Shown in pieces: positions 12,401 to 21,560 of a DNA stretch of 64,000 bases (its first letter is position 1; every line of letters starts with the position of its first letter). The notes beneath the pieces are model-generated. The model was not told where the DNA came from. It was given only the letters and a program-made list of their open reading frames with translations, and did not search any database. Source of the stretch: Ashinkailepas kermadecensis (Eukaryota; Arthropoda; Thecostraca; Neolepadidae); NCBI GenBank assembly GCA_034440615.1, contig JAOTOM010003970.1, forward strand, positions 1 through 64,000. Reading direction: 5' to 3'. The translations under genes and the position numbers were made by a program.

Positions 12401-13785
12401 AGTGGGGGCCATAGCGTCTTTTGGCCCCCCGAAGCCAACAGAATTAAACTGAATTAAAATGCAGTAACCTTTGCAGAGGTAAAAAAATATCGTCTGGATG
12501 AAAGGATCTCCAATTTTAAAGGTATTTTTTATAATTGTTGGAAGCCAATATGGTTGCAAAGTACATTCTGACACACATCGACGGTTCTATGCTGCTCAAG
12601 TTCTGCTTACAGCAAGAGTTGACAAAATCGGATCTGCCAGTGTGTACACGTGCACGAACGTTGACGTGGTACAAGACGTTGAACGTGAACGTGAACGTTT
12701 TGGTAAACAAGAACAAAAATCCCGTAACTTAGAAGCGGTGGAGGTAGGCTGGGCCCCCTACACAGGAAATTATGTTGTCATTAATTATTATTGTAAAAAT
12801 GGATCCCTTTGACAAATAGTGGTAGAAATCCGATGCTTTTAACCAAAAATAGTGGGAAAATGGGCACCCTCCAAATCCCTTCGACCCCTCCCCTGATGCA
12901 ATTCCTAAGCACGCGACTGGGGGCAGGAGGGCTGACGCCGAAAACCTAAAGTTGCCCCCCCAAAAAAAAACCGGTGGGCAAGATCCGCCAGTGTCCACAC
13001 CCCTTATCCTCCACCTTATCGCTGTAGGACCACGGTAGAGGTGAGGCAGTTCAATAAGTGACCACGCTTTCCTTTTCTTTTCCCCATCATGAGCAAAATA
13101 GCATGTTTCGTCCACTACCGTCCGTGCTCTGGACTGCAATTTGTCCAGATGAGACATTAAGTACTTCAGTAAACATGCATGAAAACCGAGCTACGGTTTT
13201 GAAGTCGTATTGCACTATACAGACGGTGTATTACAGGGCTTCTACTAAGAAATTTCGATTGGGGCTGCGACCATTGGTGGTTGCGAGGCCACCATCAGGG
13301 CCTAACAGTCCACCTCGGTAATGCAATGGGAAAATGTCGCTGAACTGTGGAAGGGGAGGCATGGCTATGACTGGCGCTAGCATGCTACAAGCCCCAGCTA
13401 GCATACTACAGGAGGCCCTGGTGTATTTCCACCATCGCGGTCCCAACCACGTTTCCACGCAGGCGTGTCTGCGAGTGTTGCTAAAGAAACAGCACAATAT
13501 CAACATTCCATCATTCCACCTCGGCGCTGGAAAACACCGGGTTGGCGGTACAAATGTCCGACAAACGTCCACATAAACAGATCCATCCGGCAAGCGGCAC
13601 AATACACCACACCGGGGATGCGTGTCGGGCCACGAGCGGCAGCCTAACTCGGTGCTCACCGCCGACCCCCTAGGTCACCCAGCCGTCTCACCCACCAGCG
13701 CGTCAGAGCCGTCCAGCTGCAGAGAGGTGGGGAAGCGCAGGTCGTGCACCGTCACGGCCGTCACCTTCACCAGGCTGGGGTCCAT
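277..13785 (-). CDS. ENOSF1: ENOSF1, L-fuconate dehydratase (7 exons, 3' part off window)
   Basis: Enolase-superfamily dehydratase that converts L-fuconate to 2-keto-3-deoxy-L-fuconate. Coding exons on the minus strand are 13785-13696, 11886-11784, 9426-9311, 7792-7638, 3632-3514, 2965-2808 and 411-277. Every junction has GT/AG borders and compatible phase, giving 292 codons of a family protein about 440 residues long; the rest lies beyond base 1. Seen in the translation: [10 protein letters not shown] near the N-terminus, [52 protein letters not shown], the FKVKVG catalytic KxK motif (about residues 220-222), the DANQRW metal-binding Asp (about 250) and IEEPTSPDD (Glu about 276). The third metal ligand and catalytic His lie outside the window. 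Introns are filled with minisatellites and transposon relics. The open frame is intact, so the gene is probably functional. Identification rests on remembered family sequence, with near-identical motif order. Confidence 0.95.
415..1130. repeat. 37-bp minisatellite next to ENOSF1 exon 7
   Basis: Roughly nineteen copies of a 37-bp unit (ctgtctctgagtcaacacca + gtcacaccgcgcaccga), with a variant ending in gtctgagccgggcaccga. It starts at the acceptor of exon 7. On the gene strand each unit reads CGGTGTGACTGGTGTTGACTCAG, resembling the real acceptor CGGTGTGACCTGCCTCTCAG. Confidence 0.93.
1131..1487. other. Intron sequence, no feature recognised
   Basis: Single-copy-looking sequence within ENOSF1 intron 6 between two minisatellites. 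No coding similarity or repeat was seen. Confidence 0.5.
1488..1795. repeat. 22-bp minisatellite
   Basis: About fourteen copies of ttaccgggatggcaagcatt+gg with aagcattg/aaacattg variation. It lies in ENOSF1 intron 6. Confidence 0.95.
1935..2755. repeat. 43-bp minisatellite
   Basis: About nineteen copies of a 43-bp G-rich unit (ggacaggacgggcggtatca + gaggacgggacgggtggtgtcgg) with a tcccatcaca variant replacing tatcaga in some units. It ends about 50 bases from the ENOSF1 exon 6 donor. All six frames are partly open because the unit is stop-poor, which creates long spurious ORFs. Confidence 0.95.
2808..2965 (-). CDS. ENOSF1: ENOSF1 coding exon 6 (catalytic KxK)
   Basis: Acceptor cccgcag, then [29 protein letters not shown] and [12 protein letters not shown]. 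Donor gtcagt. It carries the KxK motif at the end of the second barrel strand, the general base of the mandelate-racemase-type dehydratases. Confidence 0.94.
2966..3513. other. ENOSF1 intron 5
   Basis: Ordinary intron sequence between exons 5 and 6; no repeat or second gene recognised. Confidence 0.5.
3514..3632 (-). CDS. ENOSF1: ENOSF1 coding exon 5
   Basis: Not found as a long ORF but clear by homology: [20 protein letters not shown], then [19 protein letters not shown]. Acceptor gtgccag, donor gtgagg; both phases agree with exons 4 and 6 (Y-I-S at the 5' join, A-G-W at the 3' join). Confidence 0.9.
3633..4123. other. ENOSF1 intron 4, unremarkable part
   Basis: AT-richer sequence upstream of the LINE fragment. 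Nothing recognisable was seen. Confidence 0.45.
4182..5173 (+). mobile_element. 5'-truncated non-LTR retrotransposon (RNase H end)
   Basis: Degraded 3' end of a LINE with an RNase H domain, of the Jockey/I/R1-like type. Around 4250-4430 the translation reads [18 protein letters not shown] ... [13 protein letters not shown], continued by [12 protein letters not shown] in another frame, typical of RNase H. Around 4790-4940 there is [18 protein letters not shown], then [17 protein letters not shown], the usual zinc-knuckle-like tail. It is frameshifted. The 3' end is A-rich and closes with (taac)n at about 5150-5168. It is flanked by about 58-bp imperfect direct repeats (4124-4181 and 5174-5231), the likely target duplication. 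It sits in ENOSF1 intron 4 in the opposite orientation. Confidence 0.85.
5332..5668. mobile_element. hAT-like MITE, copy 1
   Basis: Begins CAGGGGCGGACACGATGG and ends in the inverted CCTGGATCCACCCCTG. Flanking 8-bp repeats are tgttttaa (5324-5331) and tgttttag (5669-5676), 7 of 8 identical. The 8-bp duplication and CAGGGGCGGATCCAG-type ends are typical of hAT non-autonomous elements. The interior is rich in gcgcccctc. No coding capacity. Confidence 0.75.
5677..5913. other. Intron spacer
   Basis: AT-rich intron sequence; nothing recognised. Confidence 0.4.
5915..6320. repeat. 83-bp tandem array
   Basis: Five to six copies of a unit containing cctccttgttgcggcgatag then accgtgagggactccccgaa. 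The period is 66 bp between the first two copies and 83 bp afterwards because of an added gttgatgtcgtcgtctt segment. Confidence 0.92.
6321..7060. other. ENOSF1 intron 4, no feature recognised
   Basis: Mixed-composition intron sequence with a G run at about 6654-6668. No gene or known repeat recognised. Confidence 0.4.
7090..7260. repeat. Dispersed repeat, copy of 10530-10890 family
   Basis: Contains ttaatttctgaaaac, ctgaaggcaatggg, aatagattgggggcac, then aagtatataaaacaacaccc. The same strings recur in the same order at about 10530-10890, so this is a dispersed non-coding element. Confidence 0.7.
7638..7792 (-). CDS. ENOSF1: ENOSF1 coding exon 4
   Basis: Acceptor gctgtcag, then [20 protein letters not shown] and [16 protein letters not shown] ... 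DFRY. Donor gtgcgt splits the Ile codon, which is completed by exon 5. Confidence 0.94.
7990..9245. repeat. 19-bp minisatellite
   Basis: About 65 copies of acggcacagtaaacagcag with tandem variants (cactgtaagcagc, cggcatagtaaa). It fills most of ENOSF1 intron 3. Minus-strand ORFs of 460-496 residues rich in [11 protein letters not shown] are translations of the unit. Confidence 0.96.
9311..9426 (-). CDS. ENOSF1: ENOSF1 coding exon 3
   Basis: Acceptor ctctcttgcag, donor gtaagt directly after QLRW. It encodes [18 protein letters not shown] and [13 protein letters not shown] of the capping domain. The 19-bp minisatellite begins about 70 bases into the following intron. Confidence 0.93.
9483..10987. 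mobile_element. piggyBac-like non-autonomous element, family 1
   Basis: Left end TTAA then CCCTCGCGGTGCGG; right end in inverse CCCTCGCAGTGCGG followed by tcaa, a one-base variant of TTAA. The 14-bp terminal inverted repeats match at 13 positions. TTAA targets and CCC-starting ends are characteristic of piggyBac-type transposons. About 1.5 kb, no transposase ORF, several tgacctga/aggtca motifs at 10110-10290. It lies in ENOSF1 intron 2. Confidence 0.7.
10540..10792. repeat. Foldback repeat with G/C-run arms
   Basis: Left arm tttctgaaaattattgtggg plus a G run and caatacatgaaggcaatggg. The right arm carries the inverse: ccttcatgtattttgcc, cccccaataattttca. It would fold into a hairpin with the G tract (10561-10584) facing a C tract. 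It lies within the piggyBac-like element. Confidence 0.65.
11376..11534. repeat. Nested perfect hairpin
   Basis: Arms gtgagaaaaactatattttc + ttaaacaaacaaatca and their inverse near 11488-11520, extended outward by ttatgcatcagtgg versus gcgccacttatgcat. The loop holds a second inverted repeat (ggccataggcc / ggcctgtggcc) and a third (tcctc / gagga). It lies in ENOSF1 intron 2. Confidence 0.85.
11784..11886 (-). CDS. ENOSF1: ENOSF1 coding exon 2
   Basis: Acceptor ttccgcag before [15 protein letters not shown]; donor GTGAGA after the first base of a Val codon. It encodes the N-terminal capping-domain strand ending in [10 protein letters not shown]. Confidence 0.93.
11887..13695. other. ENOSF1 intron 1
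   Basis: Long first intron. It contains a possible MITE end at 12343-12425 (gcggatccagggagggtc then a C run) and a similar G/C-rich fragment at 12840-13020. No exon or known coding sequence was seen. Confidence 0.45.
13696..13785 (-). CDS. ENOSF1: ENOSF1 coding exon 1
   Basis: Thirty codons starting at ATG 13785-13783 ([20 protein letters not shown]...). The donor is gtgggt directly after ...GSDAL, phase 0; joining to exon 2 gives [13 protein letters not shown] as in the family. An alternative donor 4 bases downstream (gtgaga) would break phase. Confidence 0.92.
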
Positions 13786-13964
13786 GGTGTCGCGTGGCGC
13801 GCGCTCCGTGTGCCACTGCCGGTGGGAGCGAGGCACGGCGCCTGTCGCCGGGCGGGGGTCGTGTTGGTCGCCCGGGGGCCACCCTGCGCTGTTTACGGAC
13901 CGGCAGAGGCGCTGTGGTGGGCGCGCCGGCCCGTCGCGGACGACCGCCGCCGCCGCCGCACAGT

Positions 13965-14290
13965 GCCGCCAGTCGCCCCTGCCTGTCGGCCGTCTGCTGG
14001 GAGGGCAGCGGTGCACGCGGCGGTCTCCGGGCCGACCAGACTCCGGCCAGACTCTACGTGCACCGTGCGCGTACAAAGGTCAGGCTCGAATCAGCTGACG
14101 CCGGTCCCGAGGCGCCGGCCGAGATCAGACAGGACACGATCCTGATGCCGACAGACAACACGCTGCACTGAGTGTGATACACCCGCCCACACCTGGCCTC
14201 TACCGAGGCGCCAGCAGAGATCAGACCACGATCCTGATGCCGACAGACAACACGCTGCACCGAGTGTGATACACCTCTTCTCGCGGAAAA
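13965..14290. repeat. Duplicated block P, copy 1
   Basis: GC-rich segment upstream of ENOSF1 that recurs at 15875-16190 (gccgccagtcgcccctgcct / gccgccagccgcccctgcgt at the start). Its distal half is a small array of a unit of roughly 85 bp containing gatcctgatgccgacagaca then acacgctgcac. Confidence 0.85.
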
Positions 14291-15194
14291 AACAAGCGCA
14301 AGTCCTTTCGAGCCGTGGCTGCGGAATGGTGGCGATGTGGCACATTTTTGGAGCGGGAGTAAGATTTCAATGTCTGTGCTTCGTCCTTAATTTCTAATTT
14401 GTCGTCCACTTGCTAACTTTTTAGGTGTCAGGTATCATTAGCATATTCTCTCAGCTTTGCAACGGTGCAATGCTTGTATTATTTTCCGCTACACTAATCA
14501 CAATGCTGTATAATATGTTGCAGCTTGCATCAGAAAACCTGCGGGGTAAATTGATACAGCCTGCCTCAATTTAATCAGCCTGTATCACGCTTTGTGGACT
14601 GATAACCAAGTAAAGTAACCACAGAATTTCCTATTTTTATTAAGGTGTTTGCTAAGCTGTTTCACGACAATCTTATTCAATATTTCTATGGGCATTTCTC
14701 ACCCGACGGAAAGACTGAACGAAGGAAAATGTGCAGCTACGGAATAAACGTTCGCGCACTACATAAACCATGAGCTATGGTCAGCCAAGACTCAAACCAG
14801 TATTATTACTGTAATCGTGGAATATGGACCTTTTAGATGACGTAAAGTAATGCCACCTGTAGATAAGACATTCTATTCAACTTACATTTTATCAACTTAC
14901 CCAATCGTTAGTAACAGCCTACCCATATAGCGGGGTAAGTTGACGAAGCGGTTACCGCGCGATGTTTTGCTCTCTGGCAGAAAGTCCAGAGGATGCCACG
15001 CAAAAATTATCTGGGATGATACTAGAAGGTTTAGGCTTGACGTAAGTATAACCATTTCCTCACTACCCTTGCAGTGATGAATTATTTTGAGTTTCGCTAA
15101 AATTGCATTAACTAGACCCGGTCTCCACTAATTCATCACAATTAGAGGTCTACAAGCACAATCAGTGGCGAAGCCAGGATTTTCTTGAGGGGAG
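14291..15194. other. Intergenic, no feature recognised
   Basis: AT-rich sequence between duplicated blocks; no coding similarity or repeat recognised. Confidence 0.4.
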
Positions 15195-15870
15195 GAGCGG
15201 ACAAAAATGTAATGAAACAGAACTTTTTCGGCGCACTAGGCGCGCCGAAAAATTCTGGTTTTGCGTGATGAAAATCTAAAAATTGTTGTTTGATCTAGTG
15301 TATTTTTGGTTGCTAGTGGGCGCCCCCCCCCCCCCCACCGTGGGTGCGCCTCTGAGCACAATAGATGTCATTCCTCCACCTTTTGGCGATACGTATTCGC
15401 AGCCAGCACTACCGAAATGTGGAGGCGAGCGTAAAACCGCCTCCGCGCCGTCTCACGTGATACATTGACATTTATAAACATGGAGCACGCATTTGATGCG
15501 AAAATAAGCCTACGGGATGATGCGAGGAAATACCTATATAACGGACAGTATTTCTGTGACATAATTCGTAAGTCGTAACTCGTTCACGAAGACATCCGTT
15601 CGGTACAGAATGGGTGCAGAAGCGTGGAAAATTGCATAACCTTGGTAGAACAATAAGCACCATTATACCCAATCATCTTCTGCATGTCTACTTACATATG
15701 AAACATCATACGCTCTCGTCTCGCATACGACCTCGATACAAGGAACATATTGCACGACCTGTGCACATCCGGCAGTTTTTTCCGCGCGCCACACAATGGT
15801 TGCGAAGTGCAAACGCTGTTCAATGCATTGCAAAATATCCTTACTGCCTGCTGCATCCTGTTATTGCCGC
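15195..15870. repeat. Duplicated block Q, copy 1
   Basis: Matches 16365-17040 in order: a gtgtatttttg / C-run segment, ccttttggcgatacgtattc, tatggagcacgcatttgatg, ggtacagaatgggtgcagaa, cgacctcgatacaaggaaca, ccacacaatggttgcga. Divergence is perhaps 15 percent by eye. Short open frames within it are not shared well enough to call a gene. Confidence 0.8.
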
Positions 15871-15874
15871 GTAA

Positions 15875-16190
15875 AGTGCCGCCAGCCGCCCCTGCGTGCC
15901 GGCCGTCTGTTGGGAGGGAAGCGGTGCACGTGGCCGTTTCCGGGCCGACCAGACTCCGGCCAGACTCCGCGTGCGCCGTGCGCGTACAAAGGTCAGGCTC
16001 GAATCAGCTGACGCCGGTCCCGAGGCGCCGGCCGAGATCAGACCACGATCCTGATGCCGACAGACAACACTGAATGTGACACACCCGCCCACACCTGGCC
16101 TCTCCCGAGGCCCCGGCCGAGATCAGACACACGATCCTGATGCCGACAGACAACACGCTGCACTGAGTGTGATACACCCGCCCACACCTA
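15875..16190. repeat. Duplicated block P, copy 2
   Basis: Second copy of the 13965-14290 block, lying between the two Q copies and again ending in short tandem units with gatcctgatgccgacagaca. Confidence 0.85.
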
Positions 16191-16364
16191 TGAACTGCGA
16201 GTGCCGAAAAACAGGAAAAAACTGCAGGCGGGCAACCAGTTTCTTGAGGCGATACCGCTGAAAAATCATGGACGTCGAATTGTCCGATACATCGGTGCAA
16301 GTTACTTTTTCAGCCCATTATTGTCATACGAAGTATTTTCATACGAAGCCTATAGGGTTCACAC

Positions 16365-17040
16365 GAAACTCATGCTCCCGAAAGAGGGGCATGTCCCGTC
16401 CCAAAAATGTTTGGTTTTGCGCGGTGAAAATCTCGAAATTTCTTGTCTGATCAAGTGTATTTTTGTTGTTATAGGGCGGCCTTCCACCCCTGCCCCTCGG
16501 CTGCGCCTCTGAACACATTATGAGCACATTATGTCATTTCTCCACCTTTTGGCCATACATATTCACAGCCAGTGATAGCGAAATGTGGAGGAATTCCGGG
16601 AGTAAAAACGCCTGAGCGTTACAAAAACGCCTCACGTGACACATCGACAGATATTTGTAAATATGGAGCCTGCATTTCATGCGAAAACAACTATACGGGA
16701 CGATGCGAAGGAATACCAATACAACGGACAATATTTCTGACATCATTCGTAAATCATAACACGTTCACAAAGACATTGGTTCCGGTACAGAATGGGTGCA
16801 GAAGCGTGAAAGTTTGCATATCCTTGATAGAACAAGCACCATTATACTCCATCATCTTTTATTAGTCTACTTACACATGAATCATCATAAGCTCTCGTCT
16901 CGCATGCGACCTCGATACAAGGAACATATTGCACGATCTGTGCACATCCGGCAGTTTCTTCCGCATGCCACACAATGGTTGCGAGGTGCAGACGCTGTCC
17001 CAACGCATTGCAAAATATCCTTACTCCCTTCTGCATCCCG
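16365..17040. repeat. Duplicated block Q, copy 2
   Basis: Second copy of block Q, in the same orientation, about 1.17 kb downstream of the first. Confidence 0.8.
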
Positions 17041-17313
17041 CTTTTGCTGTACAACAATCAAGAACATATGATGGGTTGCGCTAAACGTAAATGAGAGGAC
17101 CAGATCTAGGCGTTTGGCTCGCAATGCATATGTACGCGTATCCAAGGCTCCGCGTTCGGACCATTCCAGGGTGTCGGTGCGGTAATTGGTGTGTTGTTAT
17201 TCGGGCGCACCGCGTGTGGTTATGTAATATGTAACCACCAACCCTATTCTTCGCGTAATGCAAATCTTAATTCTAAGGAAAGAATAGCATTGCTGGACCC
17301 CAGCAAAGAAACG

Positions 17314-18895
17314 CGTTGCTCAGTGTGTTGGTGACCTGGTCTGGCCGTTCCGTTGCTCAGTGTGTTGGTGACCTGGTCTTGCCGTTCCGTTGCTCAGTGT
17401 GTTGGTGACCTGGTCCTGCCGTTCCGTTGCTCAGTGTCTTGGTGACCTGGTCTTGCCGTTCCGTTGCTCAGTGTGTTGGTGACCTGGTCCTGCCGTTCCG
17501 TTGCTCAGTGTGTTGGTGACCTGGTCTTGCCGTTCCGTTGCTCAGTGTGTTGGTGACCTGGTCCTGCCGTTCGTTGCTCAGTGTTTGGTGACTGGTCTGG
17601 CCGTTCCGTTGCTCAGTGTGTTGGTGACCTGGTCTTGCCGTTCCGTTGCTCAGTGTGTTGGTGACCTGGTCTTGCCGTTCCGTTGCTCAGTGTGTTGGTG
17701 ACCTGGTCTTGCCGTTCCGTTGCTCAGTGTGTTGGTGACCTGGTCCTGCCGTTCCGTTGCTCAGTGTGTTGGTGACCTGGTCTTGCCGTTCCGTTGCTCA
17801 GTGTGTTGGTGACCTGGTCTTGCCGTTCCGTTGCTCAGTGTGTTGGTGACCTGGTCTTGCCGTTCCGTTGCTCAGTGTGTTGGTGACCTGGTCTTGCCGT
17901 TCCGTTGCTCAGTGTGTTGGTGACCTGGTCTGTTGGTGACCTGGTCCTGCCGTTCCGTTGCTCAGTGTGTTGGTGACCTGGTCTTGCCGTTCCGTTGCTC
18001 AATGTGTTGGTGACCTGGTCCTGCCGTTCCGTTGCTCAGTGTGTTGGTGACCTGGTCTTGCCGTTCCGTTGCTCAGTGTGTTGGTGACCTGGTCTTGCCG
18101 TTCCGTTGCTCAGTGTGTTGGTGACCTGGTCTTGCCGTTCCGTTGCTCAGTGTGTTGGTGACCTGGTCCTGCCGTTCCGTTGCTCAGTGTGTTGGTGACC
18201 TGGTCTTGCCGTTCCGTTGCTCAGTGTGTTGGTGACCTGGTCTTGCCGTTCCGTTGCTCAGTGTGTTGGTGACCTGGTCTTGCCGTTCCGTTGCTCAGTG
18301 TGTTGGTGACCTGGTCTTGCCGTTCCGTTGCTCAGTGTGTTGGTGACCTGGTCTTGCCGTTCCGTTGCTCAGTGTGTTGGTGACCTGGTCCTGCCGTTCC
18401 GTTGCTCAGTGTGTTGGTGACCTGGTCTTGCCGTTCCGTTGCTCAGTGTGTTGGTGACCTGGTCTGGCCGTTCCGTTGCTCAGTGTGTTGGTGACCTGGT
18501 CTTGCCGTTCCGTTGCTCAGTGTGTTGGTGACCTGGTCTTGCCGTTCCGTTGCTGTGTGTTGGTGACCTGGTCTTGCCGTTCCGTTGCTCAGTGTGTTGG
18601 TGACCTGGTCTTGCCGTTCCGTTGCTCAGTGTGTTGGTGACCTGGTCTTGCCGTTCCGTTGCTCAGTGTGTTGGTGACCTGGTCTTGCCGTTCCGTTGCT
18701 CAGTGTGTTGGTGACCTGGTCCTGCCGTTCCGTTGCTCAGTGTGTTGGTGACCTGGTCCTGCCGTTCCGTTGCTCAGTGTGTTGGTGACCTGGTCTTGCC
18801 GTTCCGTTGCTCAGTGTGTTGGTGACCTGGTCTTGCCGTTCCGTTGCTCAGTGTGTTGGTGACCTGGTCTGTTGGTGACCTGGTCTGGCCGTTTC
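17314..18895. repeat. 37-bp satellite-like array
   Basis: About 43 copies of ttgctcagtgtgttggtgac + ctggtcttgccgttccg with tct/cct and occasional ctggcc variants. It is the most homogeneous array in the window, suggesting recent expansion or ongoing homogenisation. It lies between ENOSF1 and the unidentified ORF. Confidence 0.97.
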
Positions 18896-19280
18896 GTTCG
18901 CGTGTCGTCCACGCCCGTGAGCCCGCACACAATCATTTACTCTCATTTACCACCATCATTTACTCTCCTCTCTTCCTTTCGTTTTCGACAGATGGCACCC
19001 ATTTCCTTGGGGCATGCTTGAGGTAGCATGTGATCATCGTAGTTGTTATATTGTGAGCATCAGCATATTCAACGTGACACAATCAACATATAACAGGGCA
19101 TGTCCGACAGAATTGCTTATAGAGTAAATCATACGTAAATTCTTGTCGGCTGACCAAACAGAGGCAGCTGCTAACAGATAGCGTGAATGGCATATATCGT
19201 ACACAAACTGGCGGAAAAGCAGGACCATTTAGACCCTTGATCTATTCAGTCACTGTTTTTCTGTTGCCAAAACATAAACC
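18896..19280. other. Intergenic, no feature recognised
   Basis: Flanks the 37-bp array; nothing recognisable. Confidence 0.4.
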
Positions 19281-19289
19281 AGATCCATC

Positions 19290-19430
19290 TACCTTACATG
19301 TTCACTCGATAGGACATTCGACTACTGATGGCAATATCGTGGGTTCGAATCCCACAACCAGTGGGATTACCGAGACCACCCACGATCACCAAGTGTGAGG
19401 GGTGGGCGAAGCTATATGACGTAGCACTCA
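19290..19430 (+). mobile_element. Possible tRNA-derived SINE, second family
   Basis: Contains a pol III B-box-like ggttcgaatccc at 19341-19352, preceded by gataggacattcgactactg and followed by accgagaccacc and gtgaggggtgggcga. The T-arm fold is visible, but the acceptor stem and a clear A box are missing. It could instead be a relic tRNA gene. Confidence 0.4.
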
Positions 19431-19733
19431 AACGCGTCGCAAAAGGCGCCAAGGTTCCTCTTTGTACACACTTGTCACAGAGTGAACCAGCATAGGGTGA
19501 AACTAGACGTATGCGGACATCGCTGTATGCATCGGGGTACGCAAATCTACCCGACTATATCACAGTTTAAGCTGACACATCTCCGACAGTTGTACGAAAC
19601 AAGTGGGCTCGTTGCCGCGCTCCAACGTCACAAGAAAGCATCGCACGTGCGGCCAGCGCCCGACTGGAGTGGCAGCTGCACCGCACGCAGCATCCGTCCG
19701 CAGGCCACGGCTGTGCCGGGTCGTGTCTCGGCG

Positions 19734-20225
19734 TCAGTCGAACCTGATCACCAGCGGGATGTTGGGCCACAGCGGCGGCCGGTGTGCGTCCGTCACGCGC
19801 TGGAACTCCAGCTGGACGCGACTCTCGGCGGCGCGCACCCGCTCGCCGGCGGCGCCGTACAGCAGCTGCAGCTGCCGGCGCCGCTGCTGCTCGGTATCGC
19901 CGCCCAGCTGCAGAGGGGGCGGTGCCCGCGCGGCGCGACGCGCCCGCTCTCGCTCGCGCCGGTGCATCTCCGTGGCGAAGAGCATGCGCAGGTAGCCGGC
20001 GCGCGCCGTCTCGCCTGGCGGCTCGTCCTCCGCCGGCGCGGGGGCATCGGAGTCAGAGTCGGCCGAAGACGAGTCCTCCTGCGGCGCAGGGCTGTCCTCC
20101 GCTGAGTCGGCTGAAGACGCGTCCTCCGCCGGCGCGGAGGCGTCAGAGTCGGAGTCGGCTGAAGACGAGTCCTCCAGCGGCGCACAGTTGTCCTCTGAGT
20201 CGGCTGGTAATGCAACCTCAATTGC
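19734..20225 (-). CDS. Unidentified protein C-terminus (acidic then basic)
   Basis: Open frame on the minus strand ending in TGA at 19736-19734. A possible acceptor (gttgcattaccag) precedes PADSEDNCAPLEDSSSADSD. The first half is three to four imperfect repeats of EDSSSADSDSDA with AP linkers, acidic and low-complexity. The second half is basic and probably helical (YLRMLFATEMHRRERERARR, then QQRRRQLQLLYGAAGERVRA) and ends PPLWPNIPLVIRFD. The well-ordered, non-repetitive C-terminus and GC-rich codon use suggest a real terminal exon. I do not recognise the family, and upstream exons were not found. Confidence 0.5.
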   Translation of the reverse strand, partial: AIEVALPADSEDNCAPLEDSSSADSDSDASAPAEDASSADSAEDSPAPQEDSSSADSDSDAPAPAEDEPPGETARAGYLRMLFATEMHRRERERARRAARAPPPLQLGGDTEQQRRRQLQLLYGAAGERVRAAESRVQLEFQRVTDAHRPPLWPNIPLVIRFD

Positions 20226-20636
20226 AGTCACGCCGCCACTTCGGCGCGGCGAGAGCCGAGGCCTTGAGTTCGATGTGCAGGAGGTCTGTCGGAGGACCGC
20301 GACCTCTCGCCAAGAGGGTCGGCCCCGGCTGGTCCAGGATGTCGGATGGGGCGGGAAGACGGAGGTGGACGGCGCGTTGACCGGTGCCGCAGCAGTGCAA
20401 ACATGGTCAATTGTCGGCTCTGGCCTACCCGAGCCAAAGCGCAGGTATTCGAAATGGGCGCTGCACCACATCAAAGCGAATTCCTCCATGTGCTTTCTTC
20501 GACTGGTAGAACTAGAACCCACTTACCAAAACTCCTGAAATGGAAATATTTAGCCTCAGTACTTCAGCCTGAAAGCAAGCTGGAATGAGACGCCTAGTGA
20601 ACATAAACATGGATATCACACTATAAGCATTTACTT

Positions 20637-20794
20637 GTGGTTATTTGTTCTACGACACGTAGACCGTTGAGTCATATAGCGTCGCCAATCTCTCACGCCG
20701 ATTGGTCGCGGGCGAAGAGTAGCGACAGGTGAGACTCGAACCCACAATCTTACGATTGTGAGACGAGCATCTTACCCCTAGACCACTCGTCCCC
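20637..20794 (-). mobile_element. tRNA-derived SINE, copy 1
   Basis: 158-bp element on the minus strand: tRNA-like head GGGACGAGTGGTCTAGGGGT with A box and B box (ggttcgagtct), then a tail gcgacgctatatgactcaac. Perfect 12-bp target duplication aagcatttactt at 20625-20636 and 20795-20806. Confidence 0.9.
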
Positions 20795-20844
20795 AAGCAT
20801 TTACTTCTGAATGGACCATAATACATACCTTTGCTGCCTGACAC

Positions 20845-21560
20845 GACCCTTATGACATCTGCATCCCAATGACGTCAACATCCATTAAGTCCTCTCAGCA
20901 CAATGCTAAGAATTATTACAGGTACTGCTACCTCTTGCATTGCCAATCAATGTCAAAATGTATCCAATGATGCACATACAACTTGCACTGTGATGACCAA
21001 GCAATCACAAATGGTATGTGATGTAAGTGTAACCTTAACAATTATTATTATAGGAATACTTTATGTACATGTAGGCTATATGTATGCCAGTAAGCTGTAA
21101 GTGAGAAGAACCTTGGGTTCTTTTATGATGCATTCAACTACTAGGTCATATAGCGTCGCCTAAGCTGTAAGTGGAAGGTATTGTAGCTAAATCAATGGAC
21201 ACTATTTCAACTGCAATGAAATATAAATGTCAAATTACTGTCAGACTTGACTAAATAAAATATAAAATACTACAGGTGTTAAGGAATTCATGCCACTAAT
21301 CTCATTGATAAACCTGCTACATCCTAGTTTTGAAATTTGGCATCTGATTGTATGAATGCATCCATAGCCATCACTACTACAACACAATTTCACTTATTGA
21401 GTGCCTGAATATTTGTATTTGCGAGATTCAACAAACCGATTCCATAAAATGGATTAATATTTGGTTTGTGTCAGAATACAGTCAGATACATTTCACAAAC
21501 ATGAGCAAAAATGAAAGCGGCAAGACAACAGTATACGGGGGAAAACCGAACACGTGAAGT
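20845..21560. other. Intergenic, a SINE tail fragment only
   Basis: AT-rich DNA. A short stretch at about 21147-21163 (ggtcatatagcgtcgcc) matches the SINE tail. Nothing else was recognised. Confidence 0.45.

Noticed and set aside
17314..18895. CRISPR array with 37-bp repeats
   Set aside because: No variable spacers lie between units; it is a pure tandem repeat.
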